NCBI GenBank assembly: GCA_029204225.1
Contig: MU832059.1
Span: 1-64,000, forward strand
Direction: 5' to 3'
Length of the DNA: 64,000 nt
Origin: Diphasiastrum complanatum
Lineage: Eukaryota > Streptophyta > Lycopodiopsida > Lycopodiales > Lycopodiaceae
In this document: in pieces, positions 1 through 11,505 of the stretch
Layout: each line of letters opens with the position of its first letter
Numbering within the stretch: the stretch's first letter is position 1
Made by a program: the position numbers and the translations under genes
Notes under the pieces: model-generated
Seen by the model: only the letters and a program-made list of their open reading frames with translations
Told to the model about the DNA's origin: nothing
Databases searched by the model: none

Positions 1-1199
1 CAAAATGATTCTTTGTCCTTCAACTAACATAATGAATCCCATTGCTTCCAAGCCCCAAAAATATTATGTAGGGCTCCTCACAAACTTCTAGATGCATAAG
101 TTGTGTCTGAATTTTGTTGTCCTATAGAATTGCTCCTAGTTTGCCAATCTCAAAAGTGGGGGTTTCAAAACTTGGTTGAGATGCAAAACTGCAAATGAGA
201 AATCCTCAATGTGCAAAAACTTGTTTATTGTTGATATCTAGACACAGGGTTGTTTGTAGAGAGAACATCCGACCTCTCTCGAGCGATGGTTGAGCTAACA
301 TAGACAAGCTCTTTGAAGATAAATGTACGTAGATTCCATGTACGAGAAAATAAATGTATGTATGCAACACGATCTTACAATGATATGGCATAGGTAGCAA
401 TGTCATAGAAAATATAAGACATATATTTGAAGTATAAGACGAACTTTGTTAATGAATGAAAGTCCAACCATCTTACCAAGTTGGATTTTCTCACAACTAT
501 GTAGATTCCTAGGATGCACGCCTTAAAGCCACCAACTTAGCCTACCCCAACGTTCCCCAACCACTGCCTCACTAGAGTAGATTGGGTAGTTACTCTGTCC
601 ACTAAGCTAGGTCAACATAAGATCGATGACTTATGATTAATGTTGGTCATAAGGAGTATAAGTAAATAGTGCAATGAGCATATAAATGTGGTCAAATAGA
701 ATTTATCCATGGAGGAGTTTAAACATGTAACATTGACTAGGAAAAATAAGGCATGATAGCAACTCTAATTAGATGATATGGACCATATAACACACGAGTT
801 TAGTATCAAGAGTTGATTGATCAGAGACTAGATATTAGAGTAATTTATTTCAATTTAGCTTAGCTATTCTTACATGTAGTAAGTAAGCATACTAGTGAAT
901 ATCATTGTTCCAAGCATTGATCTACATTGTGCTACTTGGATTGGTCGAGTACATTACAACTCTGTTGTTGTTCCATTTGTTTTTGGTGTTTTTAGTTTAA
1001 AACTTAACAGCTAACAATCAACCAGACCATTTCTTTCATTTAATGTTTGCACTCTTATTAGCAGGCATGCAATCTTATAAGTATTATGAAAACCGTTAAT
1101 ATCTTTGGGCATATGAAGCCTTATGTGTCTTCAATAGTCTTAGATAGGAGAACAAACCATTGCATTGTGATGTGTAGTTTTGATTGGTATCATATACAG
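1..1199. other. No recognised feature
   Basis: AT-rich sequence with only short ORFs. I see no transposon protein motif, LTR end or RNA gene here. If the possible exon at 1200 is real, this would be intron or upstream sequence of that gene. Confidence 0.4.
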
Positions 1200-1366
1200 G
1201 TGATTTCATCTAGCCTCAATGGTTTGAGTGTTGGAGATTCTGTTTTGAACTCAACAAGGCCATCACAACCAGTGATTGGTTCATTGGAAATTCCTAATGA
1301 CTCTGAATCTACATGTCTCTCCAAACATGCTTCACTTCGAAGCCACTGGTGTGTACCAGAAAGAAA
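1200..1366 (+). CDS. Possible exon of unrecognised host gene
   Basis: An open stretch of about 55 codons follows a good acceptor (CATATACAG, ending at 1199) and runs to a possible donor (AGAAA/GTTTTT near 1366). The peptide is Ser/Pro/Asn-rich (motifs such as SSLNGLSVGDS and RPSQPVIGSLEI) and resembles no retroelement protein. The ORF stays open back to 1086, so the acceptor is a choice, not a proof. I do not recognise the family. It could belong with the exon-like pieces at 9.2-10.3 kb, which would make a gene with introns of several kilobases containing a LINE and a gypsy element, but nothing ties them together except strand and order. Confidence 0.25.
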
Positions 1367-1429
1367 GTTTTTATGTTGTTGGTGCAATTTGATTGTTACA
1401 TTCCAAGTTACTTAGTTTTTAAAGTTTAT

Positions 1430-1550
<121 letters not shown>

Positions 1551-1646
1551 ATTATAGTTGAGGTATATTCCTTCTTTCGCATTGTAGACTCCCTAATTTG
1601 ATAGGTGGTAGAATATATTGACTGGTTTTGGTAGTTTTTGCTTGTA

Positions 1647-1890
1647 GAACAAAGCTATTCTAAGATAGACAAAACGAAGACAAAAATGAAAATCTCGACA
1701 AAAATGGAGGCCCAAAGATGTTTGCTTTCACAATACACATTGTTGATGGATACGTTGGATAGACATGATGAGAAATTAATCTCTATACATTGAAAATGAG
1801 TTTGTAAGGTCCGTATGCACTTGTTAAGGATAATCAAGATCTAAGAATAGAAAATCTGCACATGGAGCAATCTCTAAAGGCACTTGAAGT
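1647..1890 (+). other. Possible degenerate coiled-coil exon
   Basis: After a CTTGTAG acceptor at 1647 one frame gives a charged helix-like peptide (KIDKTKTKMKISTKMEAQ, then LMDTLDRHDEKL). It meets a stop near 1790. A second frame then carries DLRIENLHMEQSLKALEVYM up to a donor-like GTGGAAG/GTACTT at about 1892. The one-base frame difference and the stops mean that this is a pseudo-exon, two exons or chance. No family recognised. Confidence 0.15.
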
Positions 1891-2139
1891 TTATATGGAA
1901 TCAGTGGAAGGTACTTTGTTTCAATATTTATCCCTGTACTATGTTTTCTTGAATGTCGTGTTATTTAAAATGCTTACGTGAATCTACGTGTAGTGAACGT
2001 TATTGGACCTGCAACTCAAGTAAAAAATGTTATTCTTTTATTTTGTATTGTGAAACTTATCCTCATTAAAATTTATCTAGAGTATGAATGATTAAGATTC
2101 TATTTGTTTTGAGAATAAACATCCCACATTGAGCTAAAT

Positions 2140-2335
2140 TCCCTTTCTCCTTCTCTTCGGAAACAATTCCATTATATGAAGAACATACCTCTTTCACTAT
2201 GAGACAACTTCCTTCCTTCTCCTTCAAAAACAAAACCTTTCCTGAAGAGCATACCTCCTTCACTAACTTTTTGTCTCTCTCTAGAACAAATCCATCTATG
2301 AAGAACATACCTCTTCCATTATGAGACAACACTTA
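2140..2335. repeat. Degenerate tandem repeat, about 60 bp unit
   Basis: Three diverged copies of a unit containing GAAGAACATACCTC followed by ACTATGAGACAAC begin near 2176, 2241 and 2296. The minus-strand ORF across it (2066-2332) owes its repeated VKEVCSS peptide to the DNA repeat, so I do not call it a gene. Confidence 0.7.
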
Positions 2336-2829
2336 ACAATGCGAAGTGAGTATGATACATGAAAATTGCCAATCTGATTGTCTTTTGCCGTTTGTTATGG
2401 TGTTGTCATGTTGAAGTAGCAAAAATAGTGGGAATTGAAATGGAGATTAGGAAATATGAGGAGAAGAGTAAATGAGAGATTTTGAGCTCTTCAGTATTGT
2501 AACAAATGAGTGAGGAAATGAGAGCATGAATTTTGTAAATATGATTGGCTAGATCTGAGATGTAATATAATGAAAATATATCTGTTTGCATATATTGGGT
2601 ATTACATTTGTCATCATAACCTGCTACAGAAGAAAGATGAGATTGTTGGTAAGATGTGTCTCCTCATGGTAGGACATCTAACTCTATCAACAACCTGCTG
2701 CCTGCAGTCTTTCAAAGGATGTAAGCATCATCATCACTATTGTTTGACTTTGGATAATATTTGTGGTCTCCTATGGGGAAGAAAGAAAAATGTAATTTGG
2801 AGTTGTGTGTTGGAGTGACTTTGCTAAGC

Positions 2830-3530
2830 TAGCTGACACAAAATTCTGTCGTTTTAGGAACATCTCCCATATCATGATTGAATATAGTGTGAATCCTCAT
2901 ATGCTATAACAGGTGCATCTCGGAATAGGCAATGTAATGATATCTCCCTTTGATCTCATTGTAGATTGGGCATCTGAATAAAAAGTGATCCTCGAACTCC
3001 ACCTCAGCTAAGGAACATAACTGGCAAATTCTCTCCAACCCTAGAAGCCTCCAATCTCAAATTGATGTGATGAGACTCGGAGCTGTACCAATGTAAATCT
3101 AAGACCAGAGACAATCATGATTCCAAGTAGCATGGTAGAACTGAGACCTCTACTATATCAATCTCCAAAAAGTGAGTCTGCCCTGATCTGGTTGGCCTTG
3201 CCATACTTGATCAAGGTATGCTTTAGATAGGAAATGCTTGATGTAATCGTGGGTGCCCAATGCGAGGCGTGATAGAAATGCCAAGTGTGTCAAGTAAATG
3301 GAGGTCTAGAAAACCATGATAGTTGATAACCCTAACTATGAAGGTGCTGAGATGAGGTAAGTGTTGCCTATGTGTATCTTTGCTTAGATGTGGGAAACAA
3401 CTTGACTTGCTGAATATATGTGATAAGTTGAAAGATGGGGTCGATCTGTAAAAGTGGAGCTGCACAACTCTGCCAGAATGATTTGATGTAGGATAGAGGG
3501 CCTAGCCCGTATCATATGTGATAACATAAG
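2830..3530 (-). mobile_element. LINE (L1-type) 3' end remnant
   Basis: Read on the minus strand, 2919-3060 encodes a stretch with GLERICQLCSLAEVEFEDHF followed by LFRCPIYNEIKG. This is the Cys-Cys-His-Cys zinc-binding domain found after the reverse transcriptase in plant L1-type LINEs (zf-RVT type). The upstream part, to about 3530, is frameshifted; fragments such as KHTLIKYGKANQIRADSLF resemble the usual region between RT and that finger. Everything is broken by stops and the RT core is absent, so this is an old 5'-truncated copy. The 3' tail near 2830 is not clear to me. Confidence 0.65.
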
Positions 3531-3559
3531 AATTTGTATGCGCGAAATACTATGTTTTT

Positions 3560-4241
3560 GTAACTTTTGTTTACGTTTAATGGTCCTCATTTTTTATTCT
3601 GGCCTCCTGAGGATACACCTGTCACACTTGCATCCTTCCTGTCAGGTGCCCAAGAGCTTATTACCCGGGCCAGATCTCATTTACAGCATGTTCAACAACG
3701 TTATCAGACCTCACTTGATCGTCATCGCCGCCATGTTGAGTTTCAGCTTGGAGATATGGTATATCTACGCCTACGGTTTGCACGTCATCATTTTGTCCAG
3801 GGCCATGCTTCTACTGAGAAGCTTGCACCACGTTATTATGGGCCTTATCGCATTTTGGAGGTTCTTAGTCTAGTTACATATCGCTTACAGCTTCCTGCTT
3901 CCACACGAGCCTGTGATGTATTCCATGTCAATTTATTACGTGCTGCTATTGAGGATGACACTCCTTGTGATGCTGAGTTTCCTACTGCTCCCGAATTGTT
4001 TCCATTTTTACCTGCTGGTATATTACAGGTTCGTCTATACCATAGTCGACGCCGCCGACAGATTCAGTTTTTGGTCCAGTGGGATGGTTGTCCTATTGAG
4101 GAGGCCACATGGGAGCCTATTGATGTCTTTTATCATACACCATCACTTGCGGATCAGGCTCGTGCTCTTGCTGCACTTGTTGATTCCTCTACATCAGATG
4201 TTGTTCTAGTTGTTGATGCACCAGGGCTTGCTGCTGTTTGA
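3560..4241 (+). pseudogene. Gypsy integrase C-terminus with chromodomain
   Basis: A 224-codon frame from 3567. Residues 25-60 are the basic helix after the integrase core (LITRARSHLQHVQQRYQ), 60-66 the LGDMVYL strand, 88-100 the GPY/F module (RYYGPYRILEV), 115-126 DVFHVNLL, and 151-195 a chromodomain with the usual aromatic and acidic positions (FLVQWDG, then ATWEP). Chromodomains of this kind bind histone marks and steer chromovirus integration. The first residues are the broken edge of the integrase, not a start: the core lies on the other strand at 4490-5030. The chromodomain itself is open and looks well preserved. Confidence 0.85.
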
Positions 4242-4480
4242 TCCAGTTTTTTTTTTGCGGCAGTTGGGTCTTTTTCTTGTGTCGGGGAGAGTTATGGACT
4301 TGGCTCATTACATTTGCCACGTCCATTTACATTTACTTTACTTTATGCATAAGCAGGCCTTGGGCCCTTTTTTAGTCATTATTGACACTTAGACTATATG
4401 GTTGGCATTTGGCCTTATTATTCATTATTGGGCCATTTGGACATATTACTAGAGAAAATGATAATCAAAAAGGAAAATTG
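4242..4480 (+). mobile_element. Gypsy PPT region and LTR fragment
   Basis: After the chromodomain stop there is a T-run, a purine run (CGGGGAGAG near 4285) that could be the polypurine tract, and then a stretch at about 4390-4455 that matches, in inverse orientation, 7065-7130 of the right-hand LTR (shared GGCATTTGGCCTTATTATTC). The match ends near 4455, where the minus-strand integrase piece begins. Confidence 0.6.
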
Positions 4481-4489
4481 GTCCATGAA

Positions 4490-5035
4490 CTAATAAAAAT
4501 GGTGAGACACCTGTGTTGGTACTAACAGGGCTATTATTGCTATACTCTGCTAAACATAAATGCTGATCCCAATCCTTCCCAGAAGGAGTAACAAAATGGC
4601 GTAAATAATCCTCAGGGATCCTGTTAAGGACCTCAGACTGCCCTGCCCATCAGAAGTAGAGTGATAAGCAGAACCCATAAAAAGCTGTACATCCAAGATG
4701 CGCATAAGCTCTGTCCAAAATATGGATGTAAACTTACTATCCCAATCAAAAAGGATAGTACGAGGAAATCTATGCAGGCATAAAATCTCCTCTAATAAGA
4801 ACAAACGTGCACACTGCTCCGCTGTGATAGTACTGCGAACTGGTATAAAATGTGCCTGTTTCGAGAACCTGTCAACTACCACCATACATGAATCGTGACC
4901 ACGTTGGGTACGGGGAAGGCCAAGGATAAAGTCCATAGATATATCAGTCCACAGGCGATGAGGGCCAACTCTGGAGCAAACTAGCAGACTTAGCACGGGA
5001 GTACTTATTTATGAAGACAGAGAGGGCAGGAGTAC
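4490..5035 (-). pseudogene. Gypsy integrase core, inactivated
   Basis: Minus-strand frame with the first catalytic Asp in LWTDISMDFILGLP and the second in the FDWDSKF block (usual form SDRDSKF). The Glu expected 36 residues on is lost: after YHSTSDGQ the frame reads GS, and the rest (EDYLRH... in another frame, down to about 4500) is frameshifted. At its N-terminal side (near 5035) the frame joins gag directly in the region KYSRAKSASLLQS, where SRAKSA is the end of the integrase zinc domain. The protease-RT-RNase H block has therefore been deleted between gag and integrase. Confidence 0.8.
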
Positions 5036-6124
5036 GGAGAGGCTGACAACAATCACGGGCAAAATGGTCAGGACTCTTATAACGAAAGCAAAGATGCTTC
5101 TGCTGAAGGTTAGCGAACTCTGCAGACGTGTAAGGTTGGACAAAAGCAGGTCGAGGGGTCGGAGGACGAGGAGACGAAGGGACAATGGAAAAAGCTGGAA
5201 CAGAAGGGTCAAGTGTAGGGGTGGACATAGCGGGAAAAGATGAAGCAGGAGGACGAAGTCGGGAGAAGCGAGAAGGAAGGGTGTTAGAGTACTTGTGCTG
5301 TAAAGTATTGGCAAGAGACATCGCCTCAACAAGTGTGGGAGGACGGAAGGAAGAAACATCATAATGTAAGGCACCACGAAGCCCGACAATTGAATGAGAA
5401 CTAAGCTCAGTGGGTTGTAGAACTAAGCTCAGTGGGTTGTAGATCTGCGAAAAGATAAGAAAGCTCCATAAACTGATTTTTATAAGAAGCAAGGTCACTG
5501 GTTTGAGTGAGACTACGGAATGTATCACGTCGGCGATCGAGCCACTGAGGATCAATCATAGCATGACGGAGGTCACGACGAAAGGTATGCCATATATGGA
5601 GCCCTTCCCAATCAGGATCAGCTCGATAAACTCGCCACCACGTGGCAGCGCGTCCATCTAAGTGTGAAGCAGCCAACTGGATCTTCTGAGGATCCGTCTT
5701 AGGGTAATCCGAAAATATGTGTCAAGCTTAGCAAACCAATTCTCTAATAAGTTCCCGTCAGAGGAACCGGAATAGGTAGCAAGCTGTACCCTATCACGAA
5801 AGTCTCGAGCAAAGTGTGGCTCAGGAACTGGGGGACGTGGAAAGAAACCAGGAGGTGTGTTAGGTGGAATGAACGGTCCACCACCAGGCTAACTAGCAGA
5901 AGAAGATGGAAATTCAAATGGAGGGGGAGTCCCAAATGAAGGAAAAACAGGAGCTTTACCAGGACCATGAGGCTGTAAAGAATCAATCTGCGACTGCATA
6001 GTAGCAAAGCCGGTCATAACTGTATCGAAGCAAAGAACGAGGCCAGAAAGGGTATCATCCATGCGATGAAACTGATCGGATAAGTTTTCCTGAGCAGTCT
6101 CACTCGGGGTAGGTGAATGTGCCA
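5009..6124 (-). pseudogene. Gypsy gag
   Basis: Gag runs right to left from an ATG near 6124 (MAHSPTPSETAQENLS). It is interrupted near 5890 and continues at 5676-5407 with the retrotransposon gag core (AATWWRVYRADPDW, then FRRDLRHAMIDP) and at 5555-5009 with a linker and zinc knuckle. The knuckle reads CFRYKSPDHFARDC: the second Cys of the CCHC pattern is now Tyr. A 23-bp tandem duplication at about 5399-5445 (AACTAAGCTCAGTGGGTTGTAG twice) breaks the frame. The fusion to integrase follows immediately. Dead. Confidence 0.8.
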
Positions 6125-6599
6125 TAATGATAGTGGAAGGAATAGACAAAAACTTGAGGGAGCGGACTCTTGTCGTCACCCCAAATTAGTCTATTAAAAC
6201 CACTATTATCACAACTAACAAAGGACAGTAAGCAGCAAATGAAACGGCTGGAAAGAGAAAAAAAAAAGTGAAAATGAAGGCTGTGAAAATGTGCTGGACA
6301 GCCAGGAGTCAAATGACAAGTTGAGATGGCAAACGGAAATGGAATTGAAGAATTTTTGGATGGGGATGGGTGCTGGACAGCCTTCGAAATAGTTGTGGAA
6401 GATGGCTGCAAACTGGTAAAAGTTTGGATGAAAGTGACAGGTCGGAAGGCAGGAACAGCGATAGACAGGAAATAGAATAAGGCAGGGGCAGCAAGGAGAT
6501 CAAAGCAGAGGCAGGGGCAGCGATGGGCAGCGAGAATGGAAGGAACAGCGCTGGAGCGCTGGGCAGCAAGGAGGACAAGGGGCAGCGATGGAGCAGGGC

Positions 6600-6740
6600 T
6601 GACAAGGCAGTGTTGGAGCTGTAGGGGTAGTGATGGAGGAGCAGGGCAAGGCAGCGATGGAGCAGGGCAATAGGGGGGCAGCGATGGAGCTGTAGGGGTA
6701 GTGATGGAGGAGCAGGGCAGGGCAGCGATGGAGGTGAGGG
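6600..6740 (-). repeat. 71-bp tandem repeat in gypsy leader
   Basis: The untranslated leader between PBS and gag is very C/T-rich on the minus strand. Two near-identical copies of a 71-bp unit start at 6615 and 6686 (GGAGCTGTAGGGGTAGTGAT). The long Pro/Leu/Ser ORFs over 6100-6803 are by-products of this composition. Confidence 0.7.
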
Positions 6741-6773
6741 GAAAAAAATTCCCAAGATTATGCTCAGGAAAGT

Positions 6774-6785
6774 GCTCTGATACCA
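6774..6785 (-). other. Primer binding site (initiator Met tRNA)
   Basis: On the minus strand TGGTATCAGAGC follows the right-hand LTR directly. This is the standard plant PBS complementary to the 3' end of the initiator methionine tRNA, and it fixes the orientation and the LTR edge of the gypsy element. Confidence 0.85.
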
Positions 6786-7309
6786 AGTTACGAATAGAGC
6801 CACAACTGATCTAGAGCTAAGCTAAGAAAGCATCACATAAGCAAGACTTAAGCTATGAAAGCAGCACATAGGTAAGACTTAGCCCTAGAAAGCAGAAAGG
6901 AGAGAGATTAAGGCGACTAAAGAGAGAGATCAATATCATCAGCTGAATAACAAATGACACAGATTCCCTACTTATAGCCTAGAGGAACCCCTAAAAGAAA
7001 GCTTCCGGTGCCTAGGGCCCAACTGGGGGGATAATAGTGCGCCCTCCAAGAAGGTCCCCACTCTCCAGTAATATGTCCAAATGGCCCAATAATGAATAAT
7101 AAGGCCAAATGCCAACGATATAGTCATGGGCGGGATTCTCTTCCCTTTTTTTAATCTAACTCCCTTCAAAACAATATTAAGAGGCATTGCAATTTCTAAA
7201 TAAAATCCTATAAAATTGCAAAAAAAATTGTAAATCATAAGAATGACTTTAGTTGACAAACGATTTTTGAACTGGCCACCTGTCGGGTCAATTTTCATTT
7301 CCTCTAACA
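6786..7309 (-). mobile_element. Gypsy 5' LTR
   Basis: Minus-strand LTR of about 520 bp, probably starting TGTTAGAGGAAATG at 7309 and ending next to the PBS near 6786. It contains the block also present inverted at 4390-4455. The edge nearest the PBS lacks an obvious CA, so the inner boundary may be off by a few bases. Confidence 0.65.
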
Positions 7310-9230
7310 ATGATAATATGACTAAGATAAAGAGGTTCACGTTCAAGAACACTCCGGTCGTATTTTAAATTAGAGACGTCCCTTGGTTCTAGTTCTTTTG
7401 ACCATCAAGAATCAAATGGCTAGACAGAAAGACTTGCATAGGGCCAATGTTAGTAACAGGGCATACCCACTAGCCGAATAATTCTTTTTAACATCCTATC
7501 AGGCGTTCCACCTAGAGAGAGAGAGAGTGGGCCTATGAGCCTAGAGAGAGTGAGTAGGCCTATGAGCTAGCAGATAATTGAAGTTGTCATGCTGGTGAAT
7601 CAGAATCACTGTACACTCAATGAGGTGGCAAGTGGATTGTATGCAGAGAGAGTATGTCTAGTCCCTCTTGCCTCTACCTACCATCATTAGTGTTTTGTCT
7701 TGCTTGTGGAGATCTTGCCAGATTAAGGGAGCTCCAAATGAGGATGGTTGCCAGTTCTGTAGCTTGGGGGAGGATCCGTTAGATCTTGTTGGTTGGGTTG
7801 GTTTGCCCTACTCTCCTCTTGGGTGTTGCTTGATTTTAATTTCTTGTTGGGAGACGTTTCTTAAATAGTGCTTGTTGGCTAAGATATTTTGTTTATTGAA
7901 TTCTTTATTATTGTTTGATGTAGATCTTATAACTGTTTTGTTTGCATGTAGATTTTTGTAAGCTTTATGTTATGACATCAGCGACTTCTCAAATTAAATT
8001 TGTGAATTTGAATCGATATATCATAGGTGCTAGTAAAATTGAGATTGAAAATGGCATCCCTAATTACTCATGAGGGCCACACATGGTGCAATAGGGGTGT
8101 AGTTTCACATTTGGCTCATGGACTTGAATTTGTATTACCTAAGTAATCCAATTTTCAAAACATTGAGCACGAATCAATTGATAGAATGATTTTGAATGTA
8201 TTCAACAAACTCTTTGACTCTGCGAATGGTGCACAATGCAGCGTTGGAAAGACTTCTGGTGATGGCCAATGGAATTGATGCAACAGTGACATGAAGTTGA
8301 GGTGAAGCCCTAGAGTGGGAGAATCTTCACTGCTTTGTTGAATTTAGGAGAGCTGTTGACTCAGCTTCACGCAGCAGCCTGATTTAGAGCTTCAAATACG
8401 AATCTTCCAACAGCTACAGTATATGTGATTATGAGTAATTCTAGGTCGTGAGAGATTCTTTGAAGTGATATCGGAAACCCTCAGGATGAAACAAGTGTGT
8501 TACATGTAACTGATGCTCTGGTCTGTGATTTGCTTAGTTGGAGGTGGTCATAAAGTTGAGCTGAGGAGATATTTGCCCATATCTTGATGTCCAGTCGCAT
8601 GTATACATTTGAGCAATGCAGGCAGATTGATGTGTTGAAGAGGTTTTATGAAGGGAAACCTATTGATGAACATGTTGACAATGAAAGTCATGACCTTGCA
8701 CCTATCCTAAAGTTCTAAAAGTAGGCATTGACATGAATAATAAGCTGAAGTGGAAATTTTGCTTCATAAAAAGACACATCAAATTTTAGAACGTCATCTT
8801 TAATGTTCCTGTTATGAACCTATCTAGCTCATGCTGCATTAAGTTTGGGAATGTAGAACTTGTTACTAAATGATAATTACTATCTTGGGTTGAAACAAAC
8901 AAAGAAACAAACTGCCATACTGAATCCAATTTAGGATTATCTTTTTCTATTCAGGCACATCAAAAGGAATCACCAAAGTTGGTGCCACTTTCTCAAGTAG
9001 ATGTATAAGGTCAAAATGACTACGACCATGAGTATCCTTACAGAAATTATTAGAAGGTTCATATATAAATGAGAGCTGTGCTAGGAGCTACACTTCAATC
9101 ATTAGCTCAAGTGCTGACTTCTTGTTAAAAACACTGAACACTTTCCTGCGGTCAAACAAAGAAAGATAGGAGCTACCTGTCCAATTGAGTTTAAGTTGGC
9201 GCTGCTTTTGTTTTCTGAGTCTGGTTCCCT
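7310..9230. other. No firm feature; possible intron
   Basis: I find no retroelement motif. One short open stretch near 8585-8717 (SSRMYTFEQCRQIDVLKRF, then YEGKPIDEHVDN) looks protein-like on the plus strand and ends in TAA. It has no clear splice sites, so I leave it as unassigned. Confidence 0.35.
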
Positions 9231-9233
9231 ACA

Positions 9234-9387
9234 GATGGCAAGCATTCTAAAAGGATCTTGCATGCTATTAAAGACGGCCATCCAATTTCTGATTATCTTT
9301 GTAACTGGAACATACCTATGTTGTAGTATGGCAGTGGATGTCAAGGCAAAGGAGCCGAAGGATCGATATGGTGAATTGGAACCACAA
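9234..9387 (+). CDS. Possible small exon(s) of host gene
   Basis: After a strong pyrimidine tract and CCCTACAG (ending 9234) comes a short open stretch with KHSKRILHAIKDGHPISDYL, then possible donors (CTTT/GTAACT near 9297). A second candidate runs from an acceptor GTTGTAG (about 9328) to a good donor CAAT/GTAAAAG (about 9387) and reads VDVKAKEPKDRYGELEPQ. Neither peptide is recognised. Strand, spacing and splice signals suit exons upstream of the terminal exon at 9675. Confidence 0.3.
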
Positions 9388-9674
9388 TGTAAAAGTTGCA
9401 CATTAGCATGTATTGCCATGTTCTTGTCTCTGCATGTGTAGAAGTCCTGGCATTACTGTATTCTTTGTTTGCTGCTATAATGACCATAAGATCTAGTAAT
9501 GCATTTGTTTGAGAATGGGGAATGATTAAGCAAACATTATATTTGCTGGTGGCTGTTTTATCTGGCACACACAATTTTTCCCCTCATGTTATCATGCTTT
9601 TGTTGTACAGTTGTCACGTGAATGTTTTCAAGTTCAGTTGATGATCATTATGGTGTTAACTCCCTTTTATGCAG

Positions 9675-10269
9675 GGACGATCTATCAACTCTGGATTCTC
9701 CCATGTCAGATGACAGTGATGAGAACTCCCAAGAGCATCTGATAAGGGATAGTGAGACGCCACATGACACACCAATTTCAATCTCTGATTCTATATCTGG
9801 AAGCCCTGCAAGTCCCCTTTCACCAGAAAAGTTAAATTCAGGTCACCAGGTGCCTGGTACTACTCACAAGATCCTTCATCGCTCGTTCTCTTTTCCCAAT
9901 ACGTCCTCCTCAAGTTTTTCATATACGTTACCTAAGTATCGAGCTGATAGCGATGGTCGTATGCCGCCCTCACCAAGTGATCCTTGCCAGCCAGCAGATC
10001 TGCGGCGTGCAGCACTTTTACGTGCGTTACAGATGCGTGCACTATCACCTGGAGGGCTTCCATGTGGATTAGTGCCAGAAAGGCCTGAAGAAGCAGGAGC
10101 ACAAACCTCTGCTGGACATGATGAGCCCATTTCTAGCTCTGTTTTCCTCACCGATGATGAAGTCATTTCTAAACAGACTGATGATCTTGGCTCCCCTGTC
10201 CATGGAATCTTTACTGGTCCCATTGCAAGAGGTTCAACTAAAGCCAGAAGTTTACTCCTGGATGATTGA
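9675..10269 (+). CDS. Probable terminal exon of unrecognised host gene
   Basis: Acceptor TTTTATGCAG ends at 9674, and the frame is open for about 198 codons to TGA at 10267-10269. The protein is acidic and Ser-rich at first (MSDDSDENSQEHL, then SPASPLSPEK), has a Ser run (SFSFPNTSSSSF), an Ala/Leu/Arg helix (PADLRRAALLRALQMRAL), and a tidy tail (GPIARGSTKARSLLLDD). No transposon motif and no in-frame stop, and it is less AT-rich than its surroundings, all of which favour a genuine plant gene. I do not recognise the family. A second frame (10118-10354) overlaps the end and could be used if the exon were spliced differently. Confidence 0.5.
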
Positions 10270-11500
10270 CTATGGCGAAGTCGTGTATCCACAGTTGGGT
10301 TCCTTTGAATCATTGGATGACTTGAGTTTCTTGGGATCCGAAGCAGGTAATTGAACGGCTTTTTTTTTGCCTTATACACACTTGAAACCATGACAGCTAA
10401 ATTTTCTCATGGAATCTAGTACACTTACCCTGCAATATTTCCAGGATGCTTCTACTTGTATCTACCAGCACTCAAGTGCTTTAGCTACAATATATCTAGT
10501 AAATTTATTATATGCTTTTTCAAGAAGGTACTTGTCCACTGAAATGGGCAACTTCTGTATTTCATGGGCAATCAAGGGTGAGGTTATGATTTCTTTTTGA
10601 GTAAGATAAAGCATTTGTGCAATAGAAGAACATTACGCAGATGATTGCTGGATGTAGGCATAGTGTTCACCTACCATGTTCCTTCAATACACTTCAATGT
10701 CTCAAATGCCTACCAGTTTTACTAAGAATCATTACAGAATGTTGAAACGGAAAAAATGGAAAATTTCCCTAGCTTATTGGTTCTGTATTGGTATATAATT
10801 AGACAGCTTGAACAGGTATCTAGACCCTTCGCTAGTCGTGAGGGAAATGACCAGAATACATTGTATTCAGGCCAAGCAAGCAAATCATTACAATTCTTCA
10901 TGATATAATGGGAAGATTATGCACTCCGACTGCATAATCTTCCTTTGCGAACGTACTGCTTTTCAGTATTCACAACCTTTAAACTATCCCAAGTAAGATT
11001 GCAATTTATCTAGATTGGTTTGGAAACTATTTAATCGCTGCCTATGCATATGCCTCATGGTGATTAATAATACATCATAAATTCCTAGTTGAAGTGTTAT
11101 AACACTTGCACATCACTTTATTTACATCACTACAGATTTTCCATGTACAGCAGATATGCAGACCCTGTCTACCCAAAGCCATTAACCCACAAGGTTTCTT
11201 ATGGATCACTGAGCTAGCATAGTTGGCATTTTTAATTAGGCACCTTGCAAGGCAGTTTTTGTTGAGAGACGAGACTGCTAACATTTTACAGTCTGCTCCC
11301 ATTCTCCCTCTTGACACTAACAACACTTTTTTTTGTCGTATTTAATATCGAAATTCGGAAACATCTGCTCTGAATTGTAGAGTTTCCTCGATCACTTTCG
11401 CATTGTTCTTTGGACTTGAGGTCCAAAAAGAATCTCCTTAATCGTCCTCTTTCTGTCAATAGTTTGAAGCATTATGGAATCTTAAATAGAAGAAAATCCT
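10270..11500. other. Possible 3' UTR, then unassigned sequence
   Basis: AT-rich sequence after the probable terminal exon. I see no clear polyadenylation signal, coding motif or transposon end, only short ORFs. Confidence 0.3.
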
Positions 11501-11505
11501 GCCTA

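Larger units (their letters stand above)
3560..7309. mobile_element. Rearranged Ty3/gypsy chromovirus
   Basis: Parts of one gypsy-type element in two orientations. On the minus strand, right to left: LTR (6786-7309), PBS (6774-6785), leader, gag, then directly integrase. On the plus strand, left to right: integrase C-terminus, chromodomain, LTR start. The two integrase pieces abut head to head near 4480 and break at the same place in the protein (an NGP/HGP followed by FLF), so they look like one integrase split by an inversion. Protease, RT and RNase H are missing. Dead copy. Confidence 0.75.

Noticed and set aside
2066-2332. 88-codon minus ORF with repeated VKEVCSS
   Set aside because: Product of the ~60-bp degenerate tandem repeat; no neighbours or motif support a gene.
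6100-6803. Two long Pro/Leu/Ser-rich minus ORFs
   Set aside because: They overlap in two frames in the C/T-rich leader between PBS and gag; they owe their length to composition and a 71-bp repeat.
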